Shown here: one piece after another, positions 1 through 8,286 of the stretch | Layout of the letters: every line of letters starts with the position of its first letter | Position numbering within the stretch: the first letter of the stretch is position 1 | Source: Paenibacillus antibioticophila | GTDB lineage: Bacteria; Bacillota; Bacilli; Paenibacillales; Paenibacillaceae | Assembly (NCBI RefSeq): GCF_000455265.1 | Contig: NZ_HG005142.1 | Span: 456,593-520,592 of the forward strand | Reading direction: 5' to 3' | DNA length: 64,000 bases | Program-made: the position numbers and the translations under genes | Notes under the pieces: generated by a model | The model's database searches: none | The model's input: the letters and a program-made list of their open reading frames with translations, nothing else | What the model was told of the DNA's origin: nothing

Positions 1-2
1 AC

Positions 3-671
3 TATTACAAACGGAAAACCACTGCGACTTTGCGTTCTGCTGAAATGCAGATCTCGCCGGAGGTTTATTTGGCTAGAGCCATGGTTAAGACCAGCCTTAT
101 TTTCTGCGGTGGATTGTTGTTTCTCCCCATCCTACCGCTTCTCTTTCCGGTGTTTGTTTTTCTGGCGATTGCTGTCTTTTTTAAAGAAACCAGACAAGCC
201 GACGAGATTGTCCGCAAGAAGCGGGAACAGATTGAAATGGAATTGCCCCGCTTTGTTGCTACGATTGCTCAAGAATTAAAATCCTCCCGTGACGTGTTGC
301 GTATGCTGGACAGTTATATCAAAAATACAGAAGGCAGCCTGCAACATGAACTGCAAATGACCACTGCCGATATGAAAAGCGGCAATCAGGAAACTGCCCT
401 TTTACGTTTGGAGTCCCGGCTTGGCAGTACCATGGTGTCTGATATTGTCCGCGGGTTATTAGCCGTCCTGCGCGGCGATCAGGGAACTGTGTATTTCGAT
501 ATGCTTGCACATGATTTTAAGCTGCTGGAAATCCAGCGCTTAAAACTAATAGCCATGAAGCGTCCCAGCAAAATCCGTAAGTACTCCTTTTGGATGCTGG
601 CCTGCTTTATGCTCATGTACATGGTGATTTTAGGCATGGAGATCATGAAAGCAATGGGCGATCTTTTTTAA
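3..671 (+). CDS. TadC-like type II/IV pilus inner-membrane protein, 5' end outside window
   Basis: The frame is open to the left edge, so this is the 3' part of a gene. The visible protein has two hydrophobic segments near its start, a soluble helical stretch (ELPRFVATIAQELKSS onward) and a C-terminal membrane segment ending in GMEIM. This is the layout of T2SF-domain proteins such as TadC, the platform of Tad-type pili. It is followed after 33 bases by two small pilin-like genes, which supports that role. In an integrative element it probably belongs to the mating or secretion apparatus (inference). A TTG at 30 could serve as a start but is unlikely to be the real one. Confidence 0.7.
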   Translation, partial: YYKRKTTATLRSAEMQISPEVYLARAMVKTSLIFCGGLLFLPILPLLFPVFVFLAIAVFFKETRQADEIVRKKREQIEMELPRFVATIAQELKSSRDVLRMLDSYIKNTEGSLQHELQMTTADMKSGNQETALLRLESRLGSTMVSDIVRGLLAVLRGDQGTVYFDMLAHDFKLLEIQRLKLIAMKRPSKIRKYSFWMLACFMLMYMVILGMEIMKAMGDLF

Positions 672-704
672 GTTTCTTCAATTCAAGAGAAAAGGAGGCA
701 GACC

Positions 705-1097
705 ATGAAATGCCTCACCAATAATCGCGGCGAGGGTTATATTGATGTCGTCGTTTTTGTGATGGCCGTGATGCTCTGTGTAGCTTTGGTCATAAAAGTT
801 GTGCCGGTATTTGTGACTAAGCATCAATTGGATATCTATGCAAATGAACTGGCTCGAGAGGCAGAAATATTTGGACGGGTGGGCCAGGAGACCACACTAA
901 GGGCAACCGAACTACAGGTCCAAACTGGACTTCATCCTTTAATCTCGTGGAGTAAGACGGGGCAAATCCCCATTAACCAAGAAGTAACCGTCACCTTGCG
1001 AACTACCGTCAATATTGGGCTATTCGGGAATTCCGCTTCATTCCCGATTGAATTAACGACTAAGGCTACGGGGAAAAGCGAGGTGTACTGGAAATGA
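705..1097 (+). CDS. DUF4320-like small pilin-related membrane protein
   Basis: A 130-residue protein with a very early hydrophobic helix (IDVVVFVMAVMLCVALVIKV) preceded by NRGEGY, the charged-plus-Gly lead typical of TadE/DUF4320 pseudopilins. The rest is a small beta-rich domain predicted to face the outside. A strong ribosome site (AAAGGAGG) lies just before the ATG. The stop overlaps the start of the next gene by four bases (ATGA), so the two are translationally coupled. The family assignment is by motif memory, not by search. Confidence 0.65.
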   Translation: MKCLTNNRGEGYIDVVVFVMAVMLCVALVIKVVPVFVTKHQLDIYANELAREAEIFGRVGQETTLRATELQVQTGLHPLISWSKTGQIPINQEVTVTLRTTVNIGLFGNSASFPIELTTKATGKSEVYWK

Positions 1098-1627
1098 AGT
1101 TTTGGAAGGACCGCTCCGGTAACGGATTCCCCTTGACTGTAGCGGCCGTGCTTGCCGTGCTGATGATTTCATGTGTCATTTACGAGTATTTGCGGCTTAG
1201 CATCATTGCTTCCCATATACGGGATTCCGTGCAAGGCGCTGTGATCTCGGTGGCTACGGAGAATTACAGCAATGTCTACTCGGGACTTCGACAAAGCTAT
1301 TCTGGCGGTTTCGCCCGCTCCGGAAATCAATGGAAAGAATCGTGGACAACAGGTGATGTGTATCACCGCATCAGCCAGGACTTGGGTTTGACTCAAGAGG
1401 GAGACCGCTATGTCCGAAAATCTAATCAAATGATTGAGTACAGCATTTCTGATCTTCAAGTGAATGTCATCAATACGCCGTTTGCCCCGGCGTCTCCTGA
1501 TTCCGTTCAGTCCTTTACAGCCGAAGTGCAAATCCATCTTACCGTTCCCTTATCATTCGGCTGGGGATATATGCCTGCTATGAATGCCCACTTACAGGTG
1601 AACGCTGCATACCGTCCCCAATTTTAA
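1094..1627 (+). CDS. TadE-like minor pseudopilin, hypothetical
   Basis: A 177-residue protein with one N-terminal membrane helix after a short basic lead (MKFWKDRSGNGFPL), then a soluble domain of about 140 residues. Size, topology and the coupled position after the DUF4320-like gene suggest a second pseudopilin of the same Tad-like apparatus. The exact family is not recognised. The next gene starts 169 bases on, behind its own promoter, so this gene probably ends the first transcription unit. No clear terminator hairpin is seen after it. Confidence 0.55.
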   Translation: MKFWKDRSGNGFPLTVAAVLAVLMISCVIYEYLRLSIIASHIRDSVQGAVISVATENYSNVYSGLRQSYSGGFARSGNQWKESWTTGDVYHRISQDLGLTQEGDRYVRKSNQMIEYSISDLQVNVINTPFAPASPDSVQSFTAEVQIHLTVPLSFGWGYMPAMNAHLQVNAAYRPQF

Positions 1628-1716
1628 AAAAATCATTTCTTCCCTTTTTTATTCACATGCAGTCGTGGCACTTTTTCAAAATTTTATAGAGCAATAAATC
1701 AGAATCAAGGTCTAAC

Positions 1717-1745
1717 TTGGATTTTACATTTTTATACATTATAAT
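1717..1745 (+). promoter_or_regulatory. SigA-type promoter for the 1797 gene
   Basis: TTGGAT at 1717-1722 and a perfect TATAAT at 1740-1745 are separated by 17 bases. They lie about 50 bases upstream of the ATG at 1797. It is one of the best core promoters in the window and would give this part of the conjugation module its own start. Confidence 0.65.
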
Positions 1746-1796
1746 TGAGGTATATTTTTTATTACTTCACCTTCAATTAAAGGGAGCTGAGAAATC

Positions 1797-2405
1797 ATGA
1801 AACGCAAAGCCTGGATAGGGGCAGGCTGCATTGCTCTTCTGGCTGTATTTGGCGTTTGGTTGTTTAGTCTATCAGGTGAAAAACCTGCTGATATTGAAAC
1901 TCTTCCTACTGTCTCGCCTTCCTCCAATCCTCCTGCTTCGTTAGTTATCGTGCCTGATGTCACTCCTTCCGCTTCTCTTAGTCCTTCGCCTTCTGTTTCC
2001 CCAATATCTCCGGTTCCTAAGGTTACAGAAGCGCCCGCTGTACAGCCAACGGCAGAAGCCGTTGTAACAGAAACTCCTATTCTTCAACCAGATGTGGGGA
2101 CGAAGCAAGTTGGGGTTCCTATTACAAAAGCGACCGCAGCGCCAAAGCCAACAGCACCCCCAAAGCCCAAGCCTAACAAAACAGATAAGCCGCAATCTCC
2201 AGATAAACCGCCTAGCTATGAAGAAAAGGAAACAACTCCGAATAAGGAAGCAGCTAAACCTAAAGCGGGAGACAAGAATAACAAGGGTCAAGTGTATGTT
2301 CCTGGTTTTGGATGGGTTGAAGATCAAGGAGGCGAGAGTCAAGGAACGACTGTAGGCCAGGAAGGCGATGAACTGACCGGCAATAAAGTCGGCACTATGG
2401 ACTGA
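1797..2405 (+). CDS. Pro/Ser/Thr-rich membrane-anchored protein
   Basis: A 202-residue protein with one N-terminal membrane helix (about residues 7-26). A low-complexity linker rich in Pro, Ser, Thr and Lys (about 35-165) follows, then a short conserved-looking tail VYVPGFGWVEDQGGE. The linker suggests a stalk crossing the cell wall with a functional tail outside. Proteins of this shape occur in Firmicutes integrative elements, possibly as DUF6550 (uncertain recollection). It has its own promoter and is followed by a terminator, so it forms a single-gene unit within the module. Confidence 0.55.
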   Translation: MKRKAWIGAGCIALLAVFGVWLFSLSGEKPADIETLPTVSPSSNPPASLVIVPDVTPSASLSPSPSVSPISPVPKVTEAPAVQPTAEAVVTETPILQPDVGTKQVGVPITKATAAPKPTAPPKPKPNKTDKPQSPDKPPSYEEKETTPNKEAAKPKAGDKNNKGQVYVPGFGWVEDQGGESQGTTVGQEGDELTGNKVGTMD

Positions 2406-2424
2406 ACTTAAAACCTATTAAAAG

Positions 2425-2450
2425 GCGTAGCAAAACTGCTACGCTTTTTT
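2425..2450 (+). terminator. Rho-independent terminator
   Basis: The arms GCGTAGCA and TGCTACGC (2425-2432 and 2437-2444) are perfect and are followed by six T. It lies 20 bases after the Pro-rich gene and just before the ribosome site of the next gene. Confidence 0.85.
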
Positions 2451-2471
2451 CATTTTGGAGGAGGATTTCCT

Positions 2472-4211
2472 TTGAGAAAATTCATCACTGCACTCCTCAT
2501 CATTGTTGGCCTCTTACTCATTGTTCCTCACTCAATTTTTGCCGATGGTGACGGGGAAGGTAACATTGATCATGGTGGCGGAGGAATGGGTAGTGGCAGT
2601 AACCAAAATTTCTGGAACACCCATGATGAGGGAGTGCGTGTTACTATCGTTCGTAATAACGATCAAACGCCAGTCACTTCTCCCATTGATTTTACGAATC
2701 GAACACCTTCCGGCACCATCTTACATTTCGGGAAAATCAGCAAGTTACAGTATAAACAGGGAACACATTTGACCCCCAACACTGGTACCTACTCCTATGT
2801 CCAACCTCAAAAAGCACTACCCTTTATTATTAAATCAGATCGAGGTCAAACCAGTATTGAAGAAATAAAAAGCTATTTTACCGATGAATTGGTTGTTCGA
2901 TACATTGCTGAGGCCAGTCACGTTAATTTTGACACTCTGACTAACGGTAACTACAAACTTCTCCTTGAACCCATTGCCTACATCACGTTTGAAGGCACTA
3001 AGATGGCCATGACGGCTCATGAAGCTGCATTGTACAATCAAGTACTCAGTGGCGGACTACGATCCAAAATGGTCAGTCTTACCCATCAAAACCTCCCTCT
3101 TGCTCTATTTCTAGAAACTCCTGACCTGGGCTTTGCAGCTTGGAACGGCTCGACGGCAAACCGTGTTAATGACGACCAAATCATCCGCTCACTCGGTTTA
3201 GGCATTGTGCGTTTTAGGGATGCTCCAACTACACCTTCTCCCAGCCAAAGCAACGTGCAGTATCGTACCAATACGGATGTCATTACTTCGGTTCGGCTCT
3301 CCACTAGCAGTGCAATCACTCCAAAATCTCCAGCTCACGTCACGTTCTCTATAATGGGCAGCAGCTATTTGGTAACCAATATTGTCATTCCGGACGGAGA
3401 CAGCCAAATCGTGTGGGTAAAATGGCGAACTCCCAGCAAACCTCAAAACGTCAATATCCAAATTACGGCCTCTGATGGGTGGTTAAGTGAAAACCAAATC
3501 ACAGCTTCCATTATGGATTTAGATCAAAATCAGCCTCCTGATCCGAAAGCAACGGATCGAAATTCTTCCTTTCATCTTCCTGCCATTCCAGCTTATTCAG
3601 CCAAAACAACCGCCTCATGGGGCATTTGGTCTGCACGCTGGCATGAGTATTGGGTATGGATTTCAAATTGGCAATGGATTGGAGACGGAAAAGGCAGCGG
3701 ATATTGGACGGATTATGGATATTGGAAGGACAACGGTTGGTGGGATTACTCCTGGACCGGCTATACCGCTTCTCTTCTTGCTCAGCATAGTGTCTCCCCC
3801 GATTCCAAAGCTCCTGTTGATTCTTCAAAACAAATGAAATCCGGCTATGGGCTGGAGATTAACACCACTACGACATTATCCTCCAATGCGCCAAGTAATC
3901 ATATTACGGGAGCGCAGCATGCTGTTACCTATTTCCCGGAGTATAGTTATCAGAGCTACTGGCGCTTCCATGATCTAAAAGAACGGAGTTATAACGCCAG
4001 CTTCTGGCTAAAGCCTAACGAGTTTTCTACCTACAATAGCCGAGTCCATTTTACCCCAATCTGGTTTCCCGATGGTCCCTATACACCGATTACACGTGTC
4101 CTTGATGCCTGGACTCCAGATGGTATGCTGACCTTACAGTTGCAAGACACGGTTACAATATCCGGGAATCTGTTTTCAGATTGGCACATTGCTCCACAAA
4201 AAACAAAATAG
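2472..4211 (+). CDS. Large secreted Trp-rich protein of the conjugation module
   Basis: A 579-residue protein with a classical signal peptide (hydrophobic core ALLIIVGLLLIV, probable cleavage after FADG) and no later membrane segment, so it is probably exported. The start is TTG, nine bases after GGAGGAGG. A Gly-rich patch follows the signal. The middle looks like beta-sandwich domains. Around residues 378-430 there is a dense Trp/Tyr run (WIGDGKGSGYW, GYWKDNGWW). No family is recognised with confidence. Its place between pilin-like genes and the VirB4-like ATPase suggests an extracellular part of the apparatus or an adhesin (inference). Confidence 0.5.
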   Translation: MRKFITALLIIVGLLLIVPHSIFADGDGEGNIDHGGGGMGSGSNQNFWNTHDEGVRVTIVRNNDQTPVTSPIDFTNRTPSGTILHFGKISKLQYKQGTHLTPNTGTYSYVQPQKALPFIIKSDRGQTSIEEIKSYFTDELVVRYIAEASHVNFDTLTNGNYKLLLEPIAYITFEGTKMAMTAHEAALYNQVLSGGLRSKMVSLTHQNLPLALFLETPDLGFAAWNGSTANRVNDDQIIRSLGLGIVRFRDAPTTPSPSQSNVQYRTNTDVITSVRLSTSSAITPKSPAHVTFSIMGSSYLVTNIVIPDGDSQIVWVKWRTPSKPQNVNIQITASDGWLSENQITASIMDLDQNQPPDPKATDRNSSFHLPAIPAYSAKTTASWGIWSARWHEYWVWISNWQWIGDGKGSGYWTDYGYWKDNGWWDYSWTGYTASLLAQHSVSPDSKAPVDSSKQMKSGYGLEINTTTTLSSNAPSNHITGAQHAVTYFPEYSYQSYWRFHDLKERSYNASFWLKPNEFSTYNSRVHFTPIWFPDGPYTPITRVLDAWTPDGMLTLQLQDTVTISGNLFSDWHIAPQKTK

Positions 4212-4229
4212 AAAGGTTGTGCCGCATTA

Positions 4230-4901
4230 ATGCTGCTGCCTATTCTTATGCTGCTCCTCTGCCTTATCGGTGGGGGAGCAGTTTTGATTTACTTGAAAAA
4301 AAGCAAACCCATAACCCGAGAACAGGCATCCGTTGCCGCGCAATCGGCACAACAGTTTGTCAATGTTCAAGACATTCGTGAGAGCATCCTATATACCCAG
4401 GATGGCTGGCTGCTGTGTTATTTACGCATTTTCCCGATTAGTTTGGACTTGTTAAGTCCTTCTGAGAAGCGGCTACTCATCAGCAAATTAACAGCAGAGC
4501 TTTCCTCCGTTCGCTTTCCCTTTAAGTTTCTGGCCGTGAGCCGTCCTGTCGATATCTCCCCGCTGATTTCCGAGCTTGGCGCACTACTTCCCAATGCCGA
4601 CATCAAACAGAAGGAGTTGCTGCGGCAAGAAATGTTGGAGATGAACAGCTTTGCCTTGTCCGGCGAAGTGGTGGAACGGCAGTTTTATCTGATCTTGTGG
4701 CAACGCCAAGAAAGCGGAGAACGAGACTTGCAAGAGAAGGCTAAACGTTTGGTCCAACATTTCGAGGACGGACAGGTTCAAGCTCATGTGTTAAAGCAAC
4801 AGGAGATTGTCCAGCTATGTAATTTAGTCAATAACCCAGCCTATACCCATCTGGAAAGCACCCAGCCGGAAGCTGTCATCCCCTTTCTTCAGGAGGTGTA
4901 A
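4230..4901 (+). CDS. Membrane-anchored protein, possibly a detached VirB4 N-terminal-like domain
   Basis: A 223-residue protein with one N-terminal membrane helix (MLLPILMLLLCLIGGG), then a soluble domain containing DGWLLCYLRIFPISLDLLS. By eye this resembles the N-terminal, non-ATPase part of VirB4/TrsE proteins. It lies two genes before the separate VirB4-like ATPase and is separated by two bases from the peptidase gene. It may therefore act with that ATPase at the membrane. This is inference from one stretch of sequence, and another accessory membrane protein is equally possible. Confidence 0.45.
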   Translation: MLLPILMLLLCLIGGGAVLIYLKKSKPITREQASVAAQSAQQFVNVQDIRESILYTQDGWLLCYLRIFPISLDLLSPSEKRLLISKLTAELSSVRFPFKFLAVSRPVDISPLISELGALLPNADIKQKELLRQEMLEMNSFALSGEVVERQFYLILWQRQESGERDLQEKAKRLVQHFEDGQVQAHVLKQQEIVQLCNLVNNPAYTHLESTQPEAVIPFLQEV

Positions 4902-4903
4902 GT

Positions 4904-5725
4904 ATGGACCCTGCAACTGCGAAACTCTTGGCAAAGCTTACAGTTAAGGCCGCAGTCGATGAAGATTCTCGTAAGCGATTATTGATGCTGATCCTCACCC
5001 CTGTTGTTGGTTTTCTGCTGCTTGCCGCGATGGTGCTGCAACTGCTCACCTCCCCCATTGAATCACTCAAGTTGCTGTTGGGAACTCATGAAGCACCTAT
5101 TGTCGATGAAATGCGCATGGACTATGGCTATGATCAATCCCTTAGCGACACCGAAGAAGGTTATCAAGAGAGCCAAGGACAGCAATATGAAGGTGTCACT
5201 TTTCAGGACGGCAGTCGGGAAGTCGTCTACTACAATCAGATGGACACCCGCTGGACGAACAAGCCCTACGGTCCCAGCGGCACCATCGGCGTTTCCGGCT
5301 GCGGACCGACCTCCTTGTCCATTGTCGTTTCAACGTTGACCCAAACCCCAGTTGATCCCGTTTCCATGTCGAAGTGGGCGTATGAGAATGGATATTTGGC
5401 GGAAGGTACTGGTAGTTACCATAGTCTCATTCCTGATGGGGCGAAGCATTTTGGACTGTATGTGCAAGGAGCCAAGATTCAAGAACAGCAAAAAGTGATT
5501 GATGCTCTATCCCATGGCAAACTGGTTGTTGCCATTATGGGCAAAGGCCATTTTACTTCCTCTGGCCATTTTATGGTGCTGCGCGGCGTAACTGCTGACG
5601 GCAAAATTTTAGTCGCTGATCCGGCCAGCCGTAAACGCAGCGATCAAGCTTGGGACTTTTCCATCATTCTAAATGAAGCCCGCAAAAACGCAGCCGCTGG
5701 CGGTCCTTTTTGGATTATCAGCTAG
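4904..5725 (+). CDS. Membrane-anchored C39-family cysteine peptidase
   Basis: A 273-residue protein with a membrane helix at about residues 27-47 and an extracellular Peptidase_C39_2-like domain from about 105. The catalytic Cys is in GVSGCGPTS, the His in SGHFMVLRGV and the Asp in VADPAS, in the usual C-H-D order. Conjugation systems of Gram-positive bacteria need a wall-active or processing enzyme near the channel. Here a C39-like protein occupies that place instead of the commoner NlpC/P60 enzyme. The ribosome site AGGAGGTG overlaps the end of the previous gene, so the pair is cotranslated. The substrate (wall peptide or pilin) is unknown. Confidence 0.7.
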   Translation: MDPATAKLLAKLTVKAAVDEDSRKRLLMLILTPVVGFLLLAAMVLQLLTSPIESLKLLLGTHEAPIVDEMRMDYGYDQSLSDTEEGYQESQGQQYEGVTFQDGSREVVYYNQMDTRWTNKPYGPSGTIGVSGCGPTSLSIVVSTLTQTPVDPVSMSKWAYENGYLAEGTGSYHSLIPDGAKHFGLYVQGAKIQEQQKVIDALSHGKLVVAIMGKGHFTSSGHFMVLRGVTADGKILVADPASRKRSDQAWDFSIILNEARKNAAAGGPFWIIS

Positions 5726-5741
5726 AAGGAGTTGTAATCTT

Positions 5742-7556
5742 ATGAAGCAAACCACAACTAGAGCCTCAGTAAATGCTTCTCTTCTCAACGTAATTACACC
5801 CATGGGATTGGAGTTTTCCCGAAATGGTCTTGTCATTGGAGAGCAAATCGCTAAGTTGTACGGCGTGATCCAGTACCCACCAAAGGCCGATGTAGGTTGG
5901 CTTTCCACGCTCACCAATCTGCCGGCCACAATGGTCTCCATCGGCTTTCAGCCCATTGATAACAGTGCGCTGATATCCGCCATTTCCAAATCCATAACGC
6001 AGAACCGTAGTCTGGCCGACAGTGCCAAAGATCCGCTCACACGGCAGCGCGCCGAAAAAGCAGCCAGTGATGGGGAAAGTATTATGCTGCAAATTGACCA
6101 GAACGGTGAAACCGTAGGACTAATGAATGTGCTAGTGATGCCATTTGCCGACGATGAGCAAATATTTGCCCGTACCTGCCGCCGCGTGGAAAATACCTTT
6201 AGTATGATGCGCTGTAAAATACGTACGCTGGCCCATCTACAGAAGGAGAGCTTTCGCCATTTATCCCCAACCTATCCATCCCAAGGCACTATGGAGAGTA
6301 TTTTGAATAAAATAATGCCAATGAGCACCTTTGTAGGCGGCTTCCCCTTTGCCAGCAGCGGCTTTAATGATGGAACCGGTTATTATCTGGCCAAGGATGC
6401 CAGCGGCGGCCTGGTTATCGTCGATCTATGGAAGCGTGGTGGAGATCGTACCAATTCCAATATTGTTGTCATGGGCGTAGCGGGTGTAGGCAAATCAACG
6501 GCCGTTAAGCATATTGCCCTAAGTGAATATATGAAGGGCACCAAAGTTATTTTTATTGATCCCGAATCGGAATATAAAGAGCTATGTCTGTTGTTAAATG
6601 GTGATTGGATCAATGCTGGTGGCGGTTCAAATGGCAAAATTAATCCCCTGCAGATCCGTCCGGCTCCCCGCGACGATGAGAATGAAGAATTCCCTCTGTA
6701 CAAAGACGAAGGCAACGGCATGTCCGATATGGCCCTTCACCTCAAGAACCTGGAGATTTTCTTTAACCTCTACATCCCTGACCTGTCCATGATGCAAAAG
6801 GCCGTCCTCAAACAATGCCTGATTGAATTGTACAATCAATTCCACATTACCTGGTCTACCGATATCACTAAATTACAAAATATGGACTTCCCTACCTTCT
6901 CAGATTTGCACCTTCTCATTCATGGTAAAGAACAAACACTTGGCGACGACGTGTATAAAGAGCTTTCCCTGCTGTTGTACGATATTTCACACGGCGGGGA
7001 TTCTTTCTTATGGAATGGTCACAGCACGATTCACACCAACAGCCGCTGCATTTGTCTGGATACTCATACACTACAAAATACCTCTGACAATATTAAGCGG
7101 ACACAGTATTTTAATTTGCTGTCCTGGTGCTGGGAGCAGATGTCCCAAGACCGAAATGAGCGAGTGCTGCTTATCAGTGATGAATGTTATCTGATGATTG
7201 ACCCCAATGTGCCTCAAAGCTTGGTCTTTTTAAGAAATGTTGAAAAACGAGCTCGGAAGTATGAAGCGGCTTTAGCCATTATCTCGCATAGCGTAGTGGA
7301 CTTCCTAGCCCCTGAAATTAAAATGTACGGCCAAGCCTTACTGGATATCCCGAGCATCAAGATACTCATGGGAACGGACGGGAAAAATCTGCAGGAAACG
7401 CGAGACCTGTACAATTTGACTGATGCCGAGGAAGAACTGCTGGCCAGTAAGAAAAGGGAACACGCTTTGTTAATGATTGGTTCAAAGCGTTTGCATGCTC
7501 ATTTTGAAATTCCGGAGTACAAATTTGCCTATATGGGAACTGCGGGAGGGCGATAA
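5742..7556 (+). CDS. VirB4-like conjugation ATPase
   Basis: A 604-residue ATPase that powers the type IV secretion channel at the inner face of the membrane. Walker A is GVAGVGKST at about residues 245-253. Walker B is VLLISDECYLMID at about 475. Between them lies KVIFIDPESEYKELC, a motif seen in VirB4/TraC/TrsE proteins. The ATG at 5742 was chosen because it follows GAAGGAG with normal spacing. An upstream in-frame start at 5673 would overlap the peptidase gene by 53 bases. The protein is shorter than typical VirB4 (about 700-800 residues) at its N-terminus, which fits a separate N-domain gene at 4230. Confidence 0.85.
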   Translation: MKQTTTRASVNASLLNVITPMGLEFSRNGLVIGEQIAKLYGVIQYPPKADVGWLSTLTNLPATMVSIGFQPIDNSALISAISKSITQNRSLADSAKDPLTRQRAEKAASDGESIMLQIDQNGETVGLMNVLVMPFADDEQIFARTCRRVENTFSMMRCKIRTLAHLQKESFRHLSPTYPSQGTMESILNKIMPMSTFVGGFPFASSGFNDGTGYYLAKDASGGLVIVDLWKRGGDRTNSNIVVMGVAGVGKSTAVKHIALSEYMKGTKVIFIDPESEYKELCLLLNGDWINAGGGSNGKINPLQIRPAPRDDENEEFPLYKDEGNGMSDMALHLKNLEIFFNLYIPDLSMMQKAVLKQCLIELYNQFHITWSTDITKLQNMDFPTFSDLHLLIHGKEQTLGDDVYKELSLLLYDISHGGDSFLWNGHSTIHTNSRCICLDTHTLQNTSDNIKRTQYFNLLSWCWEQMSQDRNERVLLISDECYLMIDPNVPQSLVFLRNVEKRARKYEAALAIISHSVVDFLAPEIKMYGQALLDIPSIKILMGTDGKNLQETRDLYNLTDAEEELLASKKREHALLMIGSKRLHAHFEIPEYKFAYMGTAGGR

Positions 7557-7558
7557 CA

Positions 7559-7648
7559 ATGAACAAACAGAAGCAACTCATTGAGCTGTTCTTCTATGTA
7601 GGCTTGGTTATCGTTGGAATCATTCTACTGGTAATGAAAGAGGGATAA
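7559..7648 (+). CDS. 29-residue single-pass membrane peptide
   Basis: The ATG overlaps the end of the ATPase gene region and the reading frame encodes MNKQKQLIELFFY, then a 12-residue hydrophobic stretch and MKEG. It lies three bases before the TadZ-like start. A diverged copy with the same C-terminal half and the same following gene exists at 45541-45608. That conservation of frame and position supports it as a real small gene. Confidence 0.6.
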   Translation: MNKQKQLIELFFYVGLVIVGIILLVMKEG

Positions 7649-7651
7649 ATC

Positions 7652-7918
7652 ATGATTTTATATCTAACCAGTAATGCACGGGTCAATCTATTGGATTTTC
7701 TGGAGGAGGAACAAGAACTACCAGTAAAAAAGCTGGTCGGACAATTTTCTTTTTTATCTATTGTCGTCAGAGATATGCGGCATTTCGCTCATGTTCGCTA
7801 CGTAGCTCTAGACCGTGCAGCGATGACAGATTCGGATAATGAGTTGATTCAAGCGCTACTCTCTTACCTAACGATTTATGATATGCGCATGGTGCTTATA
7901 GCAAACATTTTCCATTGA
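7652..7918 (+). pseudogene. TadZ-like gene, copy 1, truncated after 84 matching residues
   Basis: The first 84 codons match the full-length TadZ-like protein at 45609 closely (NARVNLLDFL, LPVKKLVGQF, VVRDMRH, LLSYLTIYDMR). The match breaks at LIA, followed by NIFH and a stop. The Walker-type ATPase half is missing. Everything downstream to the terminator at 8136 is unrelated. The break point marks the left junction between the conjugation backbone and the carbohydrate cargo. Confidence 0.8.
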
Positions 7919-8286
7919 ACCATATTGTGAATACACAAATACCTCATCGAAAAAGGAGAACAGCTGTTTTTTCAGCAGCAGGAACGATGCATCTGTTCCC
8001 CCAATATTTGGTCTAATGGACCATTGACCGCAGCATCTCAAACATCAGAAGGGTAGCAAAGGGGCTTTTAGCTCGTTTAGTTCAGTGCGAAGCTAAGATA
8101 TGGTGTGAGTAGTAGCTCAGTTTTCTAAATCAAGAAGAGCAGCAATTCTCAAGTTTTTTGGGAACTGCTGCTCTAATTTTTATTTCGTTTAAATAAAGAC
8201 ACTAATATATTGAATAATATAAGAAGATTATTCAATCTTGATCTTGTCTTCGTTGTTCTCAGCTAAAGTAGCATGCAAGAGGCTTG
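7919..8286. other. Junction region without genes
   Basis: This stretch between the truncated TadZ-like gene and the convergent isomerase gene holds one good terminator (8136-8180) and a weaker hairpin near 7965-8000. I see no reading frame, insertion-sequence end or duplicated target site that would show how the cargo was joined. Confidence 0.5.
8136..8180 (+). terminator. Rho-independent terminator
   Basis: The arms AGAGCAGCAATTC and GGAACTGCTGCTCT form a long stem followed by AATTTTTATTT. It would stop transcription arriving from the conjugation module. Confidence 0.8.
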
